DNA of 64,000 bases, from assembly GCF_013248905.1 (NCBI RefSeq), contig NZ_JABRVS010000001.1, positions 1,612,001-1,676,000 of the forward strand, written 5' to 3'. A program made the translations under genes and the position numbers. The stretch is from Shewanella sp. VB17. GTDB taxonomy: Bacteria > Pseudomonadota > Gammaproteobacteria > Enterobacterales > Shewanellaceae. Numbering within the stretch: the stretch's first letter is position 1; every line of letters begins with the position of its first letter. Positions 44,399-52,971 of the stretch are shown in pieces. Below the pieces are notes generated by a model. The model worked only from the letters and a program-made list of their open reading frames with translations. It did no database searches and had not been told where the DNA came from.

Positions 44399-44462
44399 TA
44401 AGTTAACTTCGTGGAGCCCAGTGAAGTAACTATCTCTAAACTATCTAAAATGAAGGCTAACG

Positions 44463-44566
44463 CTACAACTTGTCCCCGTTGGAAATCCTTAGCTTTTCAG
44501 AAGGATTTCGCCGGGGCGTCATAGGTGGATGCAAGGAGGATAAGGACGAGCAGTCCTCCTTGCCCT
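44463..44566. repeat. structured repeat, copy 1
   Basis: A segment of about 70 bp (44463-44531), nearly the same as 45731-45800. It folds as CCCCG..GAAATCCTT-loop-AAGGATTTC..CGGGG (44474-44516). A second conserved piece with GACGAGCAG and CTCCTTGCCCT follows (44545-44566; copy 2 at 45937-45958). Here it also forms CAAGGAGGA/TCCTCCTTG. Part of a duplicated metH 3' flank. Confidence 0.75.
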
Positions 44567-44677
44567 GTGCAGAGTGGAACACTGCGACTTTAATTTAGGC
44601 CTTTGTCCACCGAGCAAACAAGTTGCCCTCCCGCTCAGGGCTACCGACTCTACACCGTGTGAACGTGAAGCCAATTC

Positions 44678-44750
44678 TGATCACTCAGTATCATAATCCT
44701 CGACCTGATCGCGACCAATATTGGTCACTCAAAGTAGCGTGAGGGTGGGT
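44678..44750 (-). pseudogene. decayed fragment of the metH 3' end
   Basis: About 73 bp match the last codons of metH (46038-46160): TGATCACTCA.. ..ATAATCC, then CGACCTGATCGCG.CCAATATT and ..AGGGTGGG. An internal stretch of about 65 bp is missing precisely between two TAATCC repeats of the intact gene. It lies in the same order relative to the structured repeat as in the real metH flank, so the region was duplicated and has since degraded. Not expressed as protein. Confidence 0.78.
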
Positions 44751-45129
44751 GATTCGATTTGCTATTAATTATCTTGAAAAGGTGATCCTAGCAAGTTTTA
44801 ATCTTCTGCCTTAGGAGTCGTAATACTTTTTCTTGACATAAAATTAATCTTAACTAAAATGTCGCGAAATTATAAATATAATGTTAGATATCTCTTGATT
44901 ATTTAGAGATATCTGTTAGAGAAAAAGATCAAGAACGGTAGCTGTTAAGCGACCGAATATAATGTAACTACATGAAAAACCAATTTAAATTATTGATATT
45001 TAAGTGAGTTAACCCAGTGTGGAATAACGTTGATAGGTTTGTCGATTACGTTAAGTATTGGTTGGATTCTACTTAAGTATTTACCTTTTTTGAAAAAATT
45101 ATTAGATGACATTTTGAGATATTAGATTT
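44751..45129. other. AT-rich non-coding region with a perfect inverted repeat
   Basis: Perfect 10-bp inverted repeat AGATATCTCT (44886-44895) / AGAGATATCT (44905-44914). The rest is AT-rich and holds the promoter region for the DUF2569 gene; no other feature recognised. Confidence 0.45.
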
Positions 45130-45630
45130 ATGAGCAGTAAAAATATAGATGGTACACAAGAATCAGAAGCTGTAATAGGTGCTAAGGAGTTAGGTTATGG
45201 TGGCTGGCTGAGGTTTTTAAAAGCATATCTAACCATATCTATGGTGGGATATTTAATTGTTATTATTTTTTATGCAACTCACATTGTTTGGGAATATTTG
45301 ATATTCGATAAAGCACTAGATATTTATGCTCTAATGCTTGGAGTACTACCTGGTTTCTTTCTTTCTTTTGCCATATTGAAAATATTAAAAATACAGAAAG
45401 AGCATATTCCAAACAAAATAACATTATATATAGATATTTATTTTACACTTAGCGTCGTTATTTATTTTTTACTTATTTATCTTTTTAATGAAAGCTACAT
45501 ATCAGAAAAACCAGGGATTATGGCTTTTGAATTTATATTTCGTTTTTGTTGGATTCGTTATTTTAAAAAATCTAAAAGAGTACTTTCGTATTACGGTAAG
45601 AATGCTGAAAAAGGTTATGGTTTGGCTTAG
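45130..45630 (+). CDS. DUF2569-like membrane protein
   Basis: A 166-residue protein with four predicted membrane helices. The start GYGGWLRFLKAYLTIS and the end FCWIRYFKKSKRVLSYYG match the DUF2569 layout (G-x-GGWL at the N-terminus, W-I-x-YF-x-x-SKRV at the end). Function unknown. It is AT-rich (codon use unlike metH beside it) and is bracketed by the duplicated metH flank, so it was probably brought in with that rearrangement. Weak ribosome binding site. Confidence 0.72.
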   Translation: MSSKNIDGTQESEAVIGAKELGYGGWLRFLKAYLTISMVGYLIVIIFYATHIVWEYLIFDKALDIYALMLGVLPGFFLSFAILKILKIQKEHIPNKITLYIDIYFTLSVVIYFLLIYLFNESYISEKPGIMAFEFIFRFCWIRYFKKSKRVLSYYGKNAEKGYGLA

Positions 45631-45730
45631 TGATAGTTAAGCTTGTTTTATTAAATATATGGTTATTAATTTACATTGTATTAAAAAACAGGACAGGCAT
45701 ATATTTCAACTATCCCAAGCGCCGCCCAAA

Positions 45731-45958
45731 GTTACAACTTGTTTCCGTTGGAAATCCTTCGCTTTTCAGAAGGATTTCGCCGGGGCGCCATAGGTGGATG
45801 TAAGGGCGAAGCTTATTGCAATAAGCTCTCTAAGCGAGAGGTAAGGATACCGAACTGGCTATTAACAAGGATGTTGTTGATGAGGCCGCTCTTTGACATC
45901 CATGTCACCGCGGCATTAGTGAATCCATTCACATCCGACGAGCAGCCCTCCTTGCCCT
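45731..45958. repeat. structured repeat, copy 2 (metH flank)
   Basis: Partner of 44463-44566. The hairpin GAAATCCTT-loop-AAGGATTTC is at about 45743-45785, with outer bases TTCCG/CGGGG, where G-T pairing replaces the G-C of copy 1. This copy has about 130 bp extra between its two conserved parts. A frame reads through here (45739-46041), but it is not protein-like. Confidence 0.7.
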
Positions 45959-45997
45959 ACTCTTTATTGCAAGAAGGAATGGCATTCCACGATGTTT

Positions 45998-46014
45998 GTC
46001 AGGCGAAGCCTGAC
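45998..46014 (-). terminator. hairpin after metH
   Basis: GTCAGGC-GAA-GCCTGAC, a 7-bp perfect stem 28 bp downstream of the metH stop in its direction. No U-tract, so only a possible terminator. Confidence 0.35.
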
Positions 46015-46041
46015 TCAAGCCCACAAAGAGTGAGTCTATGA

Positions 46042-49000
46042 TCACTCAACATCATAATCCAAAACTGGTGTTAACCAGCGCTCAACCTCTTCCACACTCA
46101 TGCCTTTTCTTGCCGCGTAATCCTCGACCTGATCGCGGCCAATATTAGTCACCCCAAAATAACGCGATTTAGGGTGGGCAAAGTACCAGCCAGATACCGC
46201 AGCAGTTGGAAACATGGCAAAGCTTTCGGTGATGTTAAGTCCGATAGTCTCATCGGGTTTAAGTAAGTCCCACAGCAAGCCTTTTTCGGTGTGATCGGGA
46301 CAAGCCGGATACCCAGGTGCAGGACGAATACCTTTGTACTTTTCACGGATAAGTGACTCGTTATCGAGCACTTCATCCGCCGCATAACCCCAGAACTCTT
46401 TACGCACGCGTTCGTGCATACGTTCTGCAAAGGCTTCGGCTAAACGGTCGGCGAGACATTTGAGCATGATGGCGTTGTAATCATCGTGATCGGCTTCAAA
46501 ACGTGCCACATGTTCGTCGATGCCATGGCCGGTAGTGACAGCAAAGCCACCCATGTAATCGGCGACGCCTGAGTCTTTTGGCGCAACAAAGTCGGCCAGA
46601 CAGAAGTTGTCGTTGCCCACACGTTCAATTTGCATGCGCAGGTGATGGGTGGTCATCTCAAGCTCGGTGCGCGTTTCATCGGTGTAAAGTTCGATGTCGT
46701 CATGATTAACTGTATTGGCTGGAAATAAACCGATCACCGCTTTGGCGGTTAGCCATTTTTCCTCGATGATTTGTTTCAGCATGGCTTTGCCATCGGCAAA
46801 AAGCTTGGTGGCTTCTTCTCCTACGACATCATCGGTTAAGATTTTAGGGAAGTGGCCGTGTAACTCCCAGCTGCGGAAAAACGGCGTCCAGTCGATACGC
46901 TCAACTAAGTCTTCCAGCGGGTAGTCATCAAATACCTGACGGCCGAGCACATTAGGCACGAACGGGGCATACGTGTCCCAATCATGCTGACAGCGGTTGT
47001 CACGCGCAGCTTCAATGGAGGTGATTTGTTTACGTTTAGCTTGTGACAGACGCTTTTCGCGCATGATGTCATATTCTTCATAAGCAGCGTCAATGGTCGC
47101 CTGACGTGTCTCGTTGTTAATCAGTTTTGACACCATAGGCACGGCGCGTGAGGCATCGGCAATATAGATAGCTCCGGTTGGTGCATGAGGGGCTATTTTG
47201 ACTGCAGTATGGATTTTAGAGCAAGTTGCGCCGCCGATAATCGAAGGGATTGTTAGTCCAGCTTTATGGAAGGACTTGACGTTATGTACCATCTCATCGA
47301 GGCTCGGAGTGATAAGGCCTGACATGCCGATGATGTCGACATTTTCAGCCACGGCCACATCAATAATTTTCTCAACCGGCACCATGACGCCTAAATCGAT
47401 CACTTCATAACCGTTACAGGCCAATACCACACCGACAATGTTCTTGCCGATATCGTGTACATCACCTTTAACAGTGACCATTAAAATTTTACCGTTGGAC
47501 TGACCTGGCGTCTTTTCGAGTTCGATATAAGGGTTGAGATACGCCACGGCTTTTTTCATCACGCGGGCCGATTTTACCACTTGTGGCAAGAACATTTTAC
47601 CAGAACCAAACAGATCGCCAACGATATTCATCCCGTCCATTAACGGACCTTCAATCACATCCAGTGGACGAGTCGCCGCCGCGCGTGCTTCTTCAGTATC
47701 TTCATCGATATAGTCGGTAATGCCTTTCACTAAAGCGTGAGCTAAGCGCTCATTAACTGATTTAGTGCGCCATTGAAGATCCTCTTTTTTTGCGACTTGG
47801 CTGCCGTCACCGCGAAACTTTTCAGCGACTTCTAATAAGAGTTCAGTGTTGTTGCTTGGTTCACCGTTAGCATCGAGTGCAGTACAAGGCAGGTTTTGGA
47901 CGATGGCCTCAACCCTTGCTTTTAATTCAGGGTCGATATCGTCATAAATCGCCAGTTGTCCGGCGTTGACTATGCCCATGTCCATTCCCGCTTGAATGGC
48001 GTGGTAGAGAAATACCGCATGAATCGCCTCACGCACCGGATTATTACCACGGAATGAGAAGGATACATTGGACACACCGCCGGAGATCATGGCATGAGGC
48101 AAGGTGCGCTTAATCTCGGCAGTGGCTTCGATAAAGTCGACGGCATAGTTGTCGTGTTCTTCTATGCCAGTGGCGATAGCAAAAATGTTCGGGTCAAAGA
48201 TAATGTCTTCTGGCGGAAAACCGACTTTATCAACCAGCACGCGATAGGCTCGGGTACAAATTTCAATTTTACGTGCTTTGGTGTCGGCTTGGCCTTGTTC
48301 ATCAAATGCCATGATAATGGCGGCAGCGCCATAGCGCTTGACTAACCTTGCTTGTTCGATGAACTTTTCTTCGCCTTCTTTTAAGGAAATCGAGTTAACG
48401 ATGCCTTTACCTTGAATACACTTAAGTCCGGCTTCGATCACCTCCCATTTAGAGGAGTCGATCATGATTGGTACGCGTGAGATATCCGGCTCAGAGGCAA
48501 TAAGGTTGAGGAATTTATGCATCATTTCTGCGCCATCTAACATGCCTTCATCCATGTTGATGTCGATGACTTGCGCGCCGCTTTCTACTTGTTCGCGGGC
48601 GACACTAAGGGCTTCTTCGTATGCGCCGGTTTTGATAAGACGCAAAAATTTTGCCGAGCCAGTCACATTGGTGCGCTCACCCACGTTTAAAAACAATGAG
48701 TTTTCATCAATAGTCAGCGGTTCAAGCCCGGATAGACGACAAGCAACCGGAATATTTGGCAGTGGACGAGCAGGGTGCTTTATGACGGCGTCGCGGATCA
48801 CCCGAATATGCTCTGGCGTGGTACCACAACAACCACCGATAATATTGAGAAAGCCTTCTTGGGCCCACTCGCCAATAATATCAGCCATTTGCTTAGGCGT
48901 TTCATCATAGCCACCAAATTCATTGGGCAGACCCGCATTGGGGTGGGCTGAGACGAAACATTCTGAAATTTTAGACAGCTCTTCGACATAAGGTCGCAGC

Positions 49001-49800
49001 TCTTTTGGCCCTAGGGCACAGTTAAGGCCGATAGATAGGGGCTTAACGTGACGTAGCGAGTTATAAAAGGCTTCAGTTGTTTGGCCCGTCAAGGTACGAC
49101 CCGATGCATCAGTGATGGTGCCTGAGATCATGATGGGTAAGCGGCCACCGAACTGATCATAGGCCGTTTCGATAGCAAATAGGGCCGCTTTGGCGTTTAG
49201 GGTGTCAAAAATGGTTTCTACCATAATGATGTCAGCACCGCCTTGAACCAGTGCCGTGATCGATTCGACATAAGCCTCGACGAGCTCATCGAAGCTGACG
49301 TTACGGTAACCGGGATCATTCACATCAGGGCTGATAGAGCAGGTACGGTTGGTCGGGCCAAGCACACCAGCAACATAACAAGCACGGCCAGTTTGTGCGG
49401 TGACTTCATCACAGGCGGCGCGGGCTAAACGTGCGCCTTCAAGATTGATTTCGGCCGACAAGTCTTGCATGTCGTAATCCGCCATGGCAATACGGGTGGC
49501 GTTAAAGGTGTTGGTTTCGATAATATCAGCACCTGCAAGCAGGTATTGTGTGTGGATTTGCTTGATGGCATCAGGTTGAGTGAGCACTAACAGATCATTA
49601 TTGCCTTTAACATCGCTGGGCCAGTCTTTGAATCGCTGGCCGCGAAAATCATGTTCTTCGAATTTACAGTCTTGGATCATAGTGCCCATAGCACCATCCA
49701 AAATGAGGATCCCTTGGCTCAGTTTTTTGGCCAATGTAGCGCTGAGTTGCTGACCTTTCTCATTGATATTATTCGGAATATTGAGGCTGTTTGTGGTCAT
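46042..49800 (-). CDS. metH: cobalamin-dependent methionine synthase MetH
   Basis: Transfers a methyl group from methyltetrahydrofolate to homocysteine through methylcobalamin. It has 1252 residues (E. coli 1227). The homocysteine domain (~20-350) has zinc ligands in GLNCALGP and GGCCGTTPEH. The pterin-binding domain (~370-650) contains NVGERTNVTGS. The B12 domain (~670-900) has the Co-ligand His in GDVHDIGKNIVG. The C-terminal AdoMet activation domain has RPAPGYPACPDH. Candidate MetJ boxes lie in the gap upstream. The corrinoid salvage genes are divergent next door, supplying its cofactor. Confidence 0.97.
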   Translation of the reverse strand: MTTNSLNIPNNINEKGQQLSATLAKKLSQGILILDGAMGTMIQDCKFEEHDFRGQRFKDWPSDVKGNNDLLVLTQPDAIKQIHTQYLLAGADIIETNTFNATRIAMADYDMQDLSAEINLEGARLARAACDEVTAQTGRACYVAGVLGPTNRTCSISPDVNDPGYRNVSFDELVEAYVESITALVQGGADIIMVETIFDTLNAKAALFAIETAYDQFGGRLPIMISGTITDASGRTLTGQTTEAFYNSLRHVKPLSIGLNCALGPKELRPYVEELSKISECFVSAHPNAGLPNEFGGYDETPKQMADIIGEWAQEGFLNIIGGCCGTTPEHIRVIRDAVIKHPARPLPNIPVACRLSGLEPLTIDENSLFLNVGERTNVTGSAKFLRLIKTGAYEEALSVAREQVESGAQVIDINMDEGMLDGAEMMHKFLNLIASEPDISRVPIMIDSSKWEVIEAGLKCIQGKGIVNSISLKEGEEKFIEQARLVKRYGAAAIIMAFDEQGQADTKARKIEICTRAYRVLVDKVGFPPEDIIFDPNIFAIATGIEEHDNYAVDFIEATAEIKRTLPHAMISGGVSNVSFSFRGNNPVREAIHAVFLYHAIQAGMDMGIVNAGQLAIYDDIDPELKARVEAIVQNLPCTALDANGEPSNNTELLLEVAEKFRGDGSQVAKKEDLQWRTKSVNERLAHALVKGITDYIDEDTEEARAAATRPLDVIEGPLMDGMNIVGDLFGSGKMFLPQVVKSARVMKKAVAYLNPYIELEKTPGQSNGKILMVTVKGDVHDIGKNIVGVVLACNGYEVIDLGVMVPVEKIIDVAVAENVDIIGMSGLITPSLDEMVHNVKSFHKAGLTIPSIIGGATCSKIHTAVKIAPHAPTGAIYIADASRAVPMVSKLINNETRQATIDAAYEEYDIMREKRLSQAKRKQITSIEAARDNRCQHDWDTYAPFVPNVLGRQVFDDYPLEDLVERIDWTPFFRSWELHGHFPKILTDDVVGEEATKLFADGKAMLKQIIEEKWLTAKAVIGLFPANTVNHDDIELYTDETRTELEMTTHHLRMQIERVGNDNFCLADFVAPKDSGVADYMGGFAVTTGHGIDEHVARFEADHDDYNAIMLKCLADRLAEAFAERMHERVRKEFWGYAADEVLDNESLIREKYKGIRPAPGYPACPDHTEKGLLWDLLKPDETIGLNITESFAMFPTAAVSGWYFAHPKSRYFGVTNIGRDQVEDYAARKGMSVEEVERWLTPVLDYDVE

Positions 49801-49958
49801 AAATTCTACCTGCTGTAACGGCTAAATTGCTCAAACTTAAGCATATGTTTATTATTTCTACATTTCTGATTTTTTATATTATTATAATTCAGTCATTTAT
49901 GTATGTTCGAATACGTCATTGACACGACCATGAGTGTTTTTGGAATAACATTCTGTTT

Positions 49959-49982
49959 GGATGTTTATACGTATAGACGGCT
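49959..49982 (-). promoter_or_regulatory. candidate MetJ operator (three met boxes)
   Basis: On the + strand, three adjacent 8-mers: GGATGTTT, ATACGTAT and AGACGGCT match AGACGTCT at 5, 6 and 7 of 8 positions. The site is 159 bp upstream of metH in the divergent gap. MetJ represses methionine genes in Gammaproteobacteria. I looked for a cobalamin riboswitch in this gap and saw none. Confidence 0.4.
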
Positions 49983-50180
49983 ATAGTAAACCAAGTCAAT
50001 GCGATAGTCGAGTGACCTATTTTATTCTCAAGTGACCTTAAGAGGAGAATAAGTTTGAATAAACATTAACATCAAGTTGAATTTACTTTTAACAGTGTTA
50101 GCTTGTAGAGAGTGACAACATATGAGTTAACACGAAAACCAAATAGCCAACTGATGAAAGATCACTGATGAGGAGATAAC

Positions 50181-50843
50181 ATGGAAAATAATGACACTCA
50201 TGATTGGAGTAATGGTGTTACCACGACTTTTTATTTGATGCTTAATGGCGAATGTGTCGGTGGAGAGATACTGCGGGGCCAGACAGATACAGCCTTGAGT
50301 CAACTTGGTATCGAACAGATGAAAAAGGCGATGACAGGGATTGATATTCAGTTCAATCAGCTGATTTGTTCTCCTCTGCGACGTTGCAGTGAATTTGCCT
50401 TAAAACTGTACCTTGAACAAGGGATCCCGTTGAAAATGGAAGAGGGGTTTAAGGAAATTGATTTTGGTGATTGGGATGGCGAAACTTTAGAGAGCCTGTA
50501 TGAAGAGCATTCAGGTGTGCTTGACATGTATAGGAAAAACCCATGGGCATTTACGCCTCCCAATGGTGAGACAATGCAAGCGTTCGAGGCGAGAGTAAAT
50601 CAAAGCTGGGAACATATATTGAGTCAATATAGCGGGCAATCTTTACTCGTATTGACCCATGCGGGGGTGATCCGGCATTTAATATCCAGTGCTCTTGGGG
50701 TTACTGGTGCAGTAGGTTTTTATACCCATCTTGCGCTCGCGTCTGCAAGTGTAGTGAAAATAACCGTTTGTACTGATGCTCAAGGTGTGCATTTTTCCAC
50801 ATTACATTGGGGTGTAAGTGATGATGTTGCTCATGTGCTGTAA
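50181..50843 (+). CDS. cobC: CobC-like histidine phosphatase with lost catalytic motif
   Basis: A 220-residue member of the phosphoglycerate mutase-like histidine phosphatase family. CobC dephosphorylates alpha-ribazole 5'-phosphate or the finished cobalamin phosphate. Features present: SPLRRCSEFA (second Arg), FKEIDFGDWDG, NGETMQAFEAR and LVLTHAGVIRHL (second His). However, the N-terminal catalytic R-H-G triplet reads L-N-G (LMLNGECVGGE): the phospho-accepting His and the Arg are both replaced. The enzyme is therefore probably inactive. GAGG precedes the ATG. It begins a likely operon with btuDC, cobQ and cobO. Confidence 0.83.
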   Translation: MENNDTHDWSNGVTTTFYLMLNGECVGGEILRGQTDTALSQLGIEQMKKAMTGIDIQFNQLICSPLRRCSEFALKLYLEQGIPLKMEEGFKEIDFGDWDGETLESLYEEHSGVLDMYRKNPWAFTPPNGETMQAFEARVNQSWEHILSQYSGQSLLVLTHAGVIRHLISSALGVTGAVGFYTHLALASASVVKITVCTDAQGVHFSTLHWGVSDDVAHVL

Positions 50844-50932
50844 GATCAATAAAAGACAATCGTTTGATCTAGTTGGCCTTGGGAGTTAAAAACGACATAA
50901 TAGTGCCTCTTGAAGTCACGGGACAACGTAAC

Positions 50933-51748
50933 ATGCCAGATGCAATATCATCTAAGGCCGAGGTTTTACAGGTCGAAGGCTTAAGTTGGCGCGTTGAGGG
51001 GCGTGACATCTTATCCAATATCCATTTTTCGCTGAATCAGGGAGAAATGTTAGGCATTATTGGTCCAAATGGTGCGGGTAAATCTAGCCTATTACGCTGT
51101 TTATATCGTTATATTAAGCCTAATGTGGGCAACATGACCTTATTTGGTGATGATATCTCGGTTTTTTCGGCGAAAGAGTTTGCTAAGCAAGTTGCAGTAG
51201 TACTGCAAGACACTCCTCATCATTTTGATTTGACCACTATCCAACTGGTGGCCATTGGGTTAACCCCGCATAAGGGGCCCTTTGATATCACCAATGTTAA
51301 TGACAAGGAAAGAGTCACTGACGCTTTGGCTAAAGTGGGTTTGAGCCATAAAGAAAATCAAGCATATGAGCATCTTTCTGGTGGTGAAAAACAGCGGGCA
51401 CTTATTGCTAGGGCTATCGTCCAGCAACCTAAATTACTTATCTTAGATGAGCCGACCAATCATCTTGATATTCACTATCAAATACAGATCTTAGCATTAC
51501 TGCGTAGCCTTAACATTTCTATCATCACCTCGATACACGATCTTAATCTTGCCAGTGCCATGTGTGATCAGCTATTGCTATTGGATGGCGGAATATGTGT
51601 TGCCCACGGGGCACCTCCTCAGGTGTTAACTGAGCAGAAGATAGCAGATGTATTTGGTGTGTGTTGTTCGATTACAGCTCACCCTCAACATGGAAATCCA
51701 CAAATTAGTTATTTTTATGATTACGATGTTGAGGGGCAAATAGGATGA
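50933..51748 (+). CDS. btuD: ABC transporter ATP-binding protein, cobalamin/Fe-siderophore type (BtuD-like)
   Basis: ATPase of a B12 or ferric-chelate importer. About 271 residues: Walker A GPNGAGKSS (near residues 44-52), signature LSGGEKQR, Walker B LLILDEPT, and the switch His in SIHDLNLA. Start uncertain. ATG 50933 is used; earlier GTG/TTG codons in frame back to 50873 lack good ribosome binding sites. It lies 13 bp before the permease gene. A BtuD role is inferred from the cobalamin gene neighbours. Confidence 0.85.
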   Translation: MPDAISSKAEVLQVEGLSWRVEGRDILSNIHFSLNQGEMLGIIGPNGAGKSSLLRCLYRYIKPNVGNMTLFGDDISVFSAKEFAKQVAVVLQDTPHHFDLTTIQLVAIGLTPHKGPFDITNVNDKERVTDALAKVGLSHKENQAYEHLSGGEKQRALIARAIVQQPKLLILDEPTNHLDIHYQIQILALLRSLNISIITSIHDLNLASAMCDQLLLLDGGICVAHGAPPQVLTEQKIADVFGVCCSITAHPQHGNPQISYFYDYDVEGQIG

Positions 51749-51761
51749 TAAGGAGCCAAAC

Positions 51762-52874
51762 ATGATCAAGCTGAATATCAATCATGGCTGGGTGATCACT
51801 GCTTTATTGATCCTTTGCGTGGTCTCTATCATGTCTGCTGTTAGTTTTGGTGCTGCTAATCTGTCGTTTAGTGATGTGGTTAAGGTGGTACTGCATCATC
51901 ACTTAGGTATTGGTGAGGTGTCAGCGATTGCTGAGCGGATCATTATTGAACTTAGGTTTCCACGGACGTTACTGGCTTTTATTGCTGGGGCAGGTTTATC
52001 CATTGCTGGTAGTGTATTGCAAACCGTGACGCGTAACCCGCTGGCGGATCCTTATCTGTTTGGTATTTCATCAGGGGCCTCCTTTGGGGCTGTGGTGGTG
52101 TTGACGCTGTTTGGTGCCAGTGGGCTGCTGGCCAGTTCAGAACTTTTGTCTGGCTCAGGACTGTTTTCAAGCTCAGGACTTTTTTCAGGCTCAGGACTGT
52201 TTTCAAGCTCAGGGCTGTTGGCACAGCTTGATTGGTTAACCTTGCCATTAGGGGCATTTATTGGTGCGGGTTTGTCGGTACTGATGGTATTGAGCTTGTG
52301 TGGTAGAAGCATGAATAGTCAAATTGAACGTATGTTACTTTCTGGTGTGGCTATTTCGTTTATGTTTGGTGCGTTAACCAGTCTGCTGCTGTATTTTTCG
52401 AGTCCACAAGCTGCGGTGTCTGTGTTGTTTTGGAGTTTAGGCAGTTTTGCTAAAGCCAGTTGGGAAAGCCTACTATTGCCTGCCATTGTGGTCAGCGGAT
52501 CCATGGGGGTCATTTTGTTATATAAACGTCAGATCATGGCCATGCGAGCAGGAGATGAGACTGCGCATACATTGGGTGTTAATGTGGGGCGACTGCGATT
52601 ACAAATGTTGCTGCTTTGTTCATTCATTACCGCCATCTTGGTGGCTAATTGTGGTGGGATCGGTTTTGTGGGCTTGATGATCCCTCATACAGTAAGAATG
52701 CTGTTTCCTGGTCGTTTTTCGTTACTGACGACGGCCTTGTTTGGTGGGGGATTTATGATCTGGGTCGACGTACTTGCCCGTACTTTACTGAGCCAACAAG
52801 AATTACCCATCGGGATCATAACAGCGGTTATCGGTAGTGTCTTTTTTCTACTCATTTTGGGTAATAAAAAATAG
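51762..52874 (+). CDS. btuC: cobalamin-type ABC transporter permease (BtuC/FecCD family)
   Basis: A 370-residue FecCD-family permease with about ten membrane helices. TVTRNPLADPYLFGISSGASFGAV near residues 87-112 and GGIGFVGLMIPH near 295-306 are family signatures. It is about 40 residues longer than E. coli BtuC because of a Ser/Gly/Leu/Phe repeat (residues ~125-154, GLFSSSGLFSGSG type) in an external loop between helices. No btuF binding protein gene is in the window. cobQ follows after 97 bp. Confidence 0.88.
   Translation: MIKLNINHGWVITALLILCVVSIMSAVSFGAANLSFSDVVKVVLHHHLGIGEVSAIAERIIIELRFPRTLLAFIAGAGLSIAGSVLQTVTRNPLADPYLFGISSGASFGAVVVLTLFGASGLLASSELLSGSGLFSSSGLFSGSGLFSSSGLLAQLDWLTLPLGAFIGAGLSVLMVLSLCGRSMNSQIERMLLSGVAISFMFGALTSLLLYFSSPQAAVSVLFWSLGSFAKASWESLLLPAIVVSGSMGVILLYKRQIMAMRAGDETAHTLGVNVGRLRLQMLLLCSFITAILVANCGGIGFVGLMIPHTVRMLFPGRFSLLTTALFGGGFMIWVDVLARTLLSQQELPIGIITAVIGSVFFLLILGNKK
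52134..52223 (+). repeat. 18-bp tandem repeat inside btuC
   Basis: Five units of 18 bp, each reading (S/G)SG(L)FS. Units 2-4 are almost identical (GGCTCAGGACTGTTTTCA type), unit 1 (52134-52151) and unit 5 (52206-52223) more diverged. They are in frame and add 30 residues. Such repeats expand and contract by slippage. Confidence 0.9.
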
Positions 52875-52971
52875 CCTGATTGTCAAACATTGCAGTGTTC
52901 ACCGATGCAGTGGTGTCGATCACGACAGGAGCATCTTTTCTGATTGAAAGGATAATAATATAGAAGGTTTT

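Noticed and set aside
44463..44566. Hairpin repeat considered as an integron attC site
   Set aside because: No matching core sites at the base of the hairpin, no integrase and no cassette pattern; it is better explained as part of the duplicated metH flank.
45739..46041. 100-codon frame ending at the metH 3' flank
   Set aside because: It lies on the duplicated hairpin repeat. The other copy has indels that break the frame, and the composition is not protein-like.
49801..50180. Cobalamin riboswitch between metH and cobC
   Set aside because: Looked for the B12-box and surrounding paired elements on both strands and saw no match.
52052..52312. Antisense frame across btuC with Pro/Glu repeats
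   Set aside because: It is the reverse reading of the 18-bp tandem repeat in the real permease gene.
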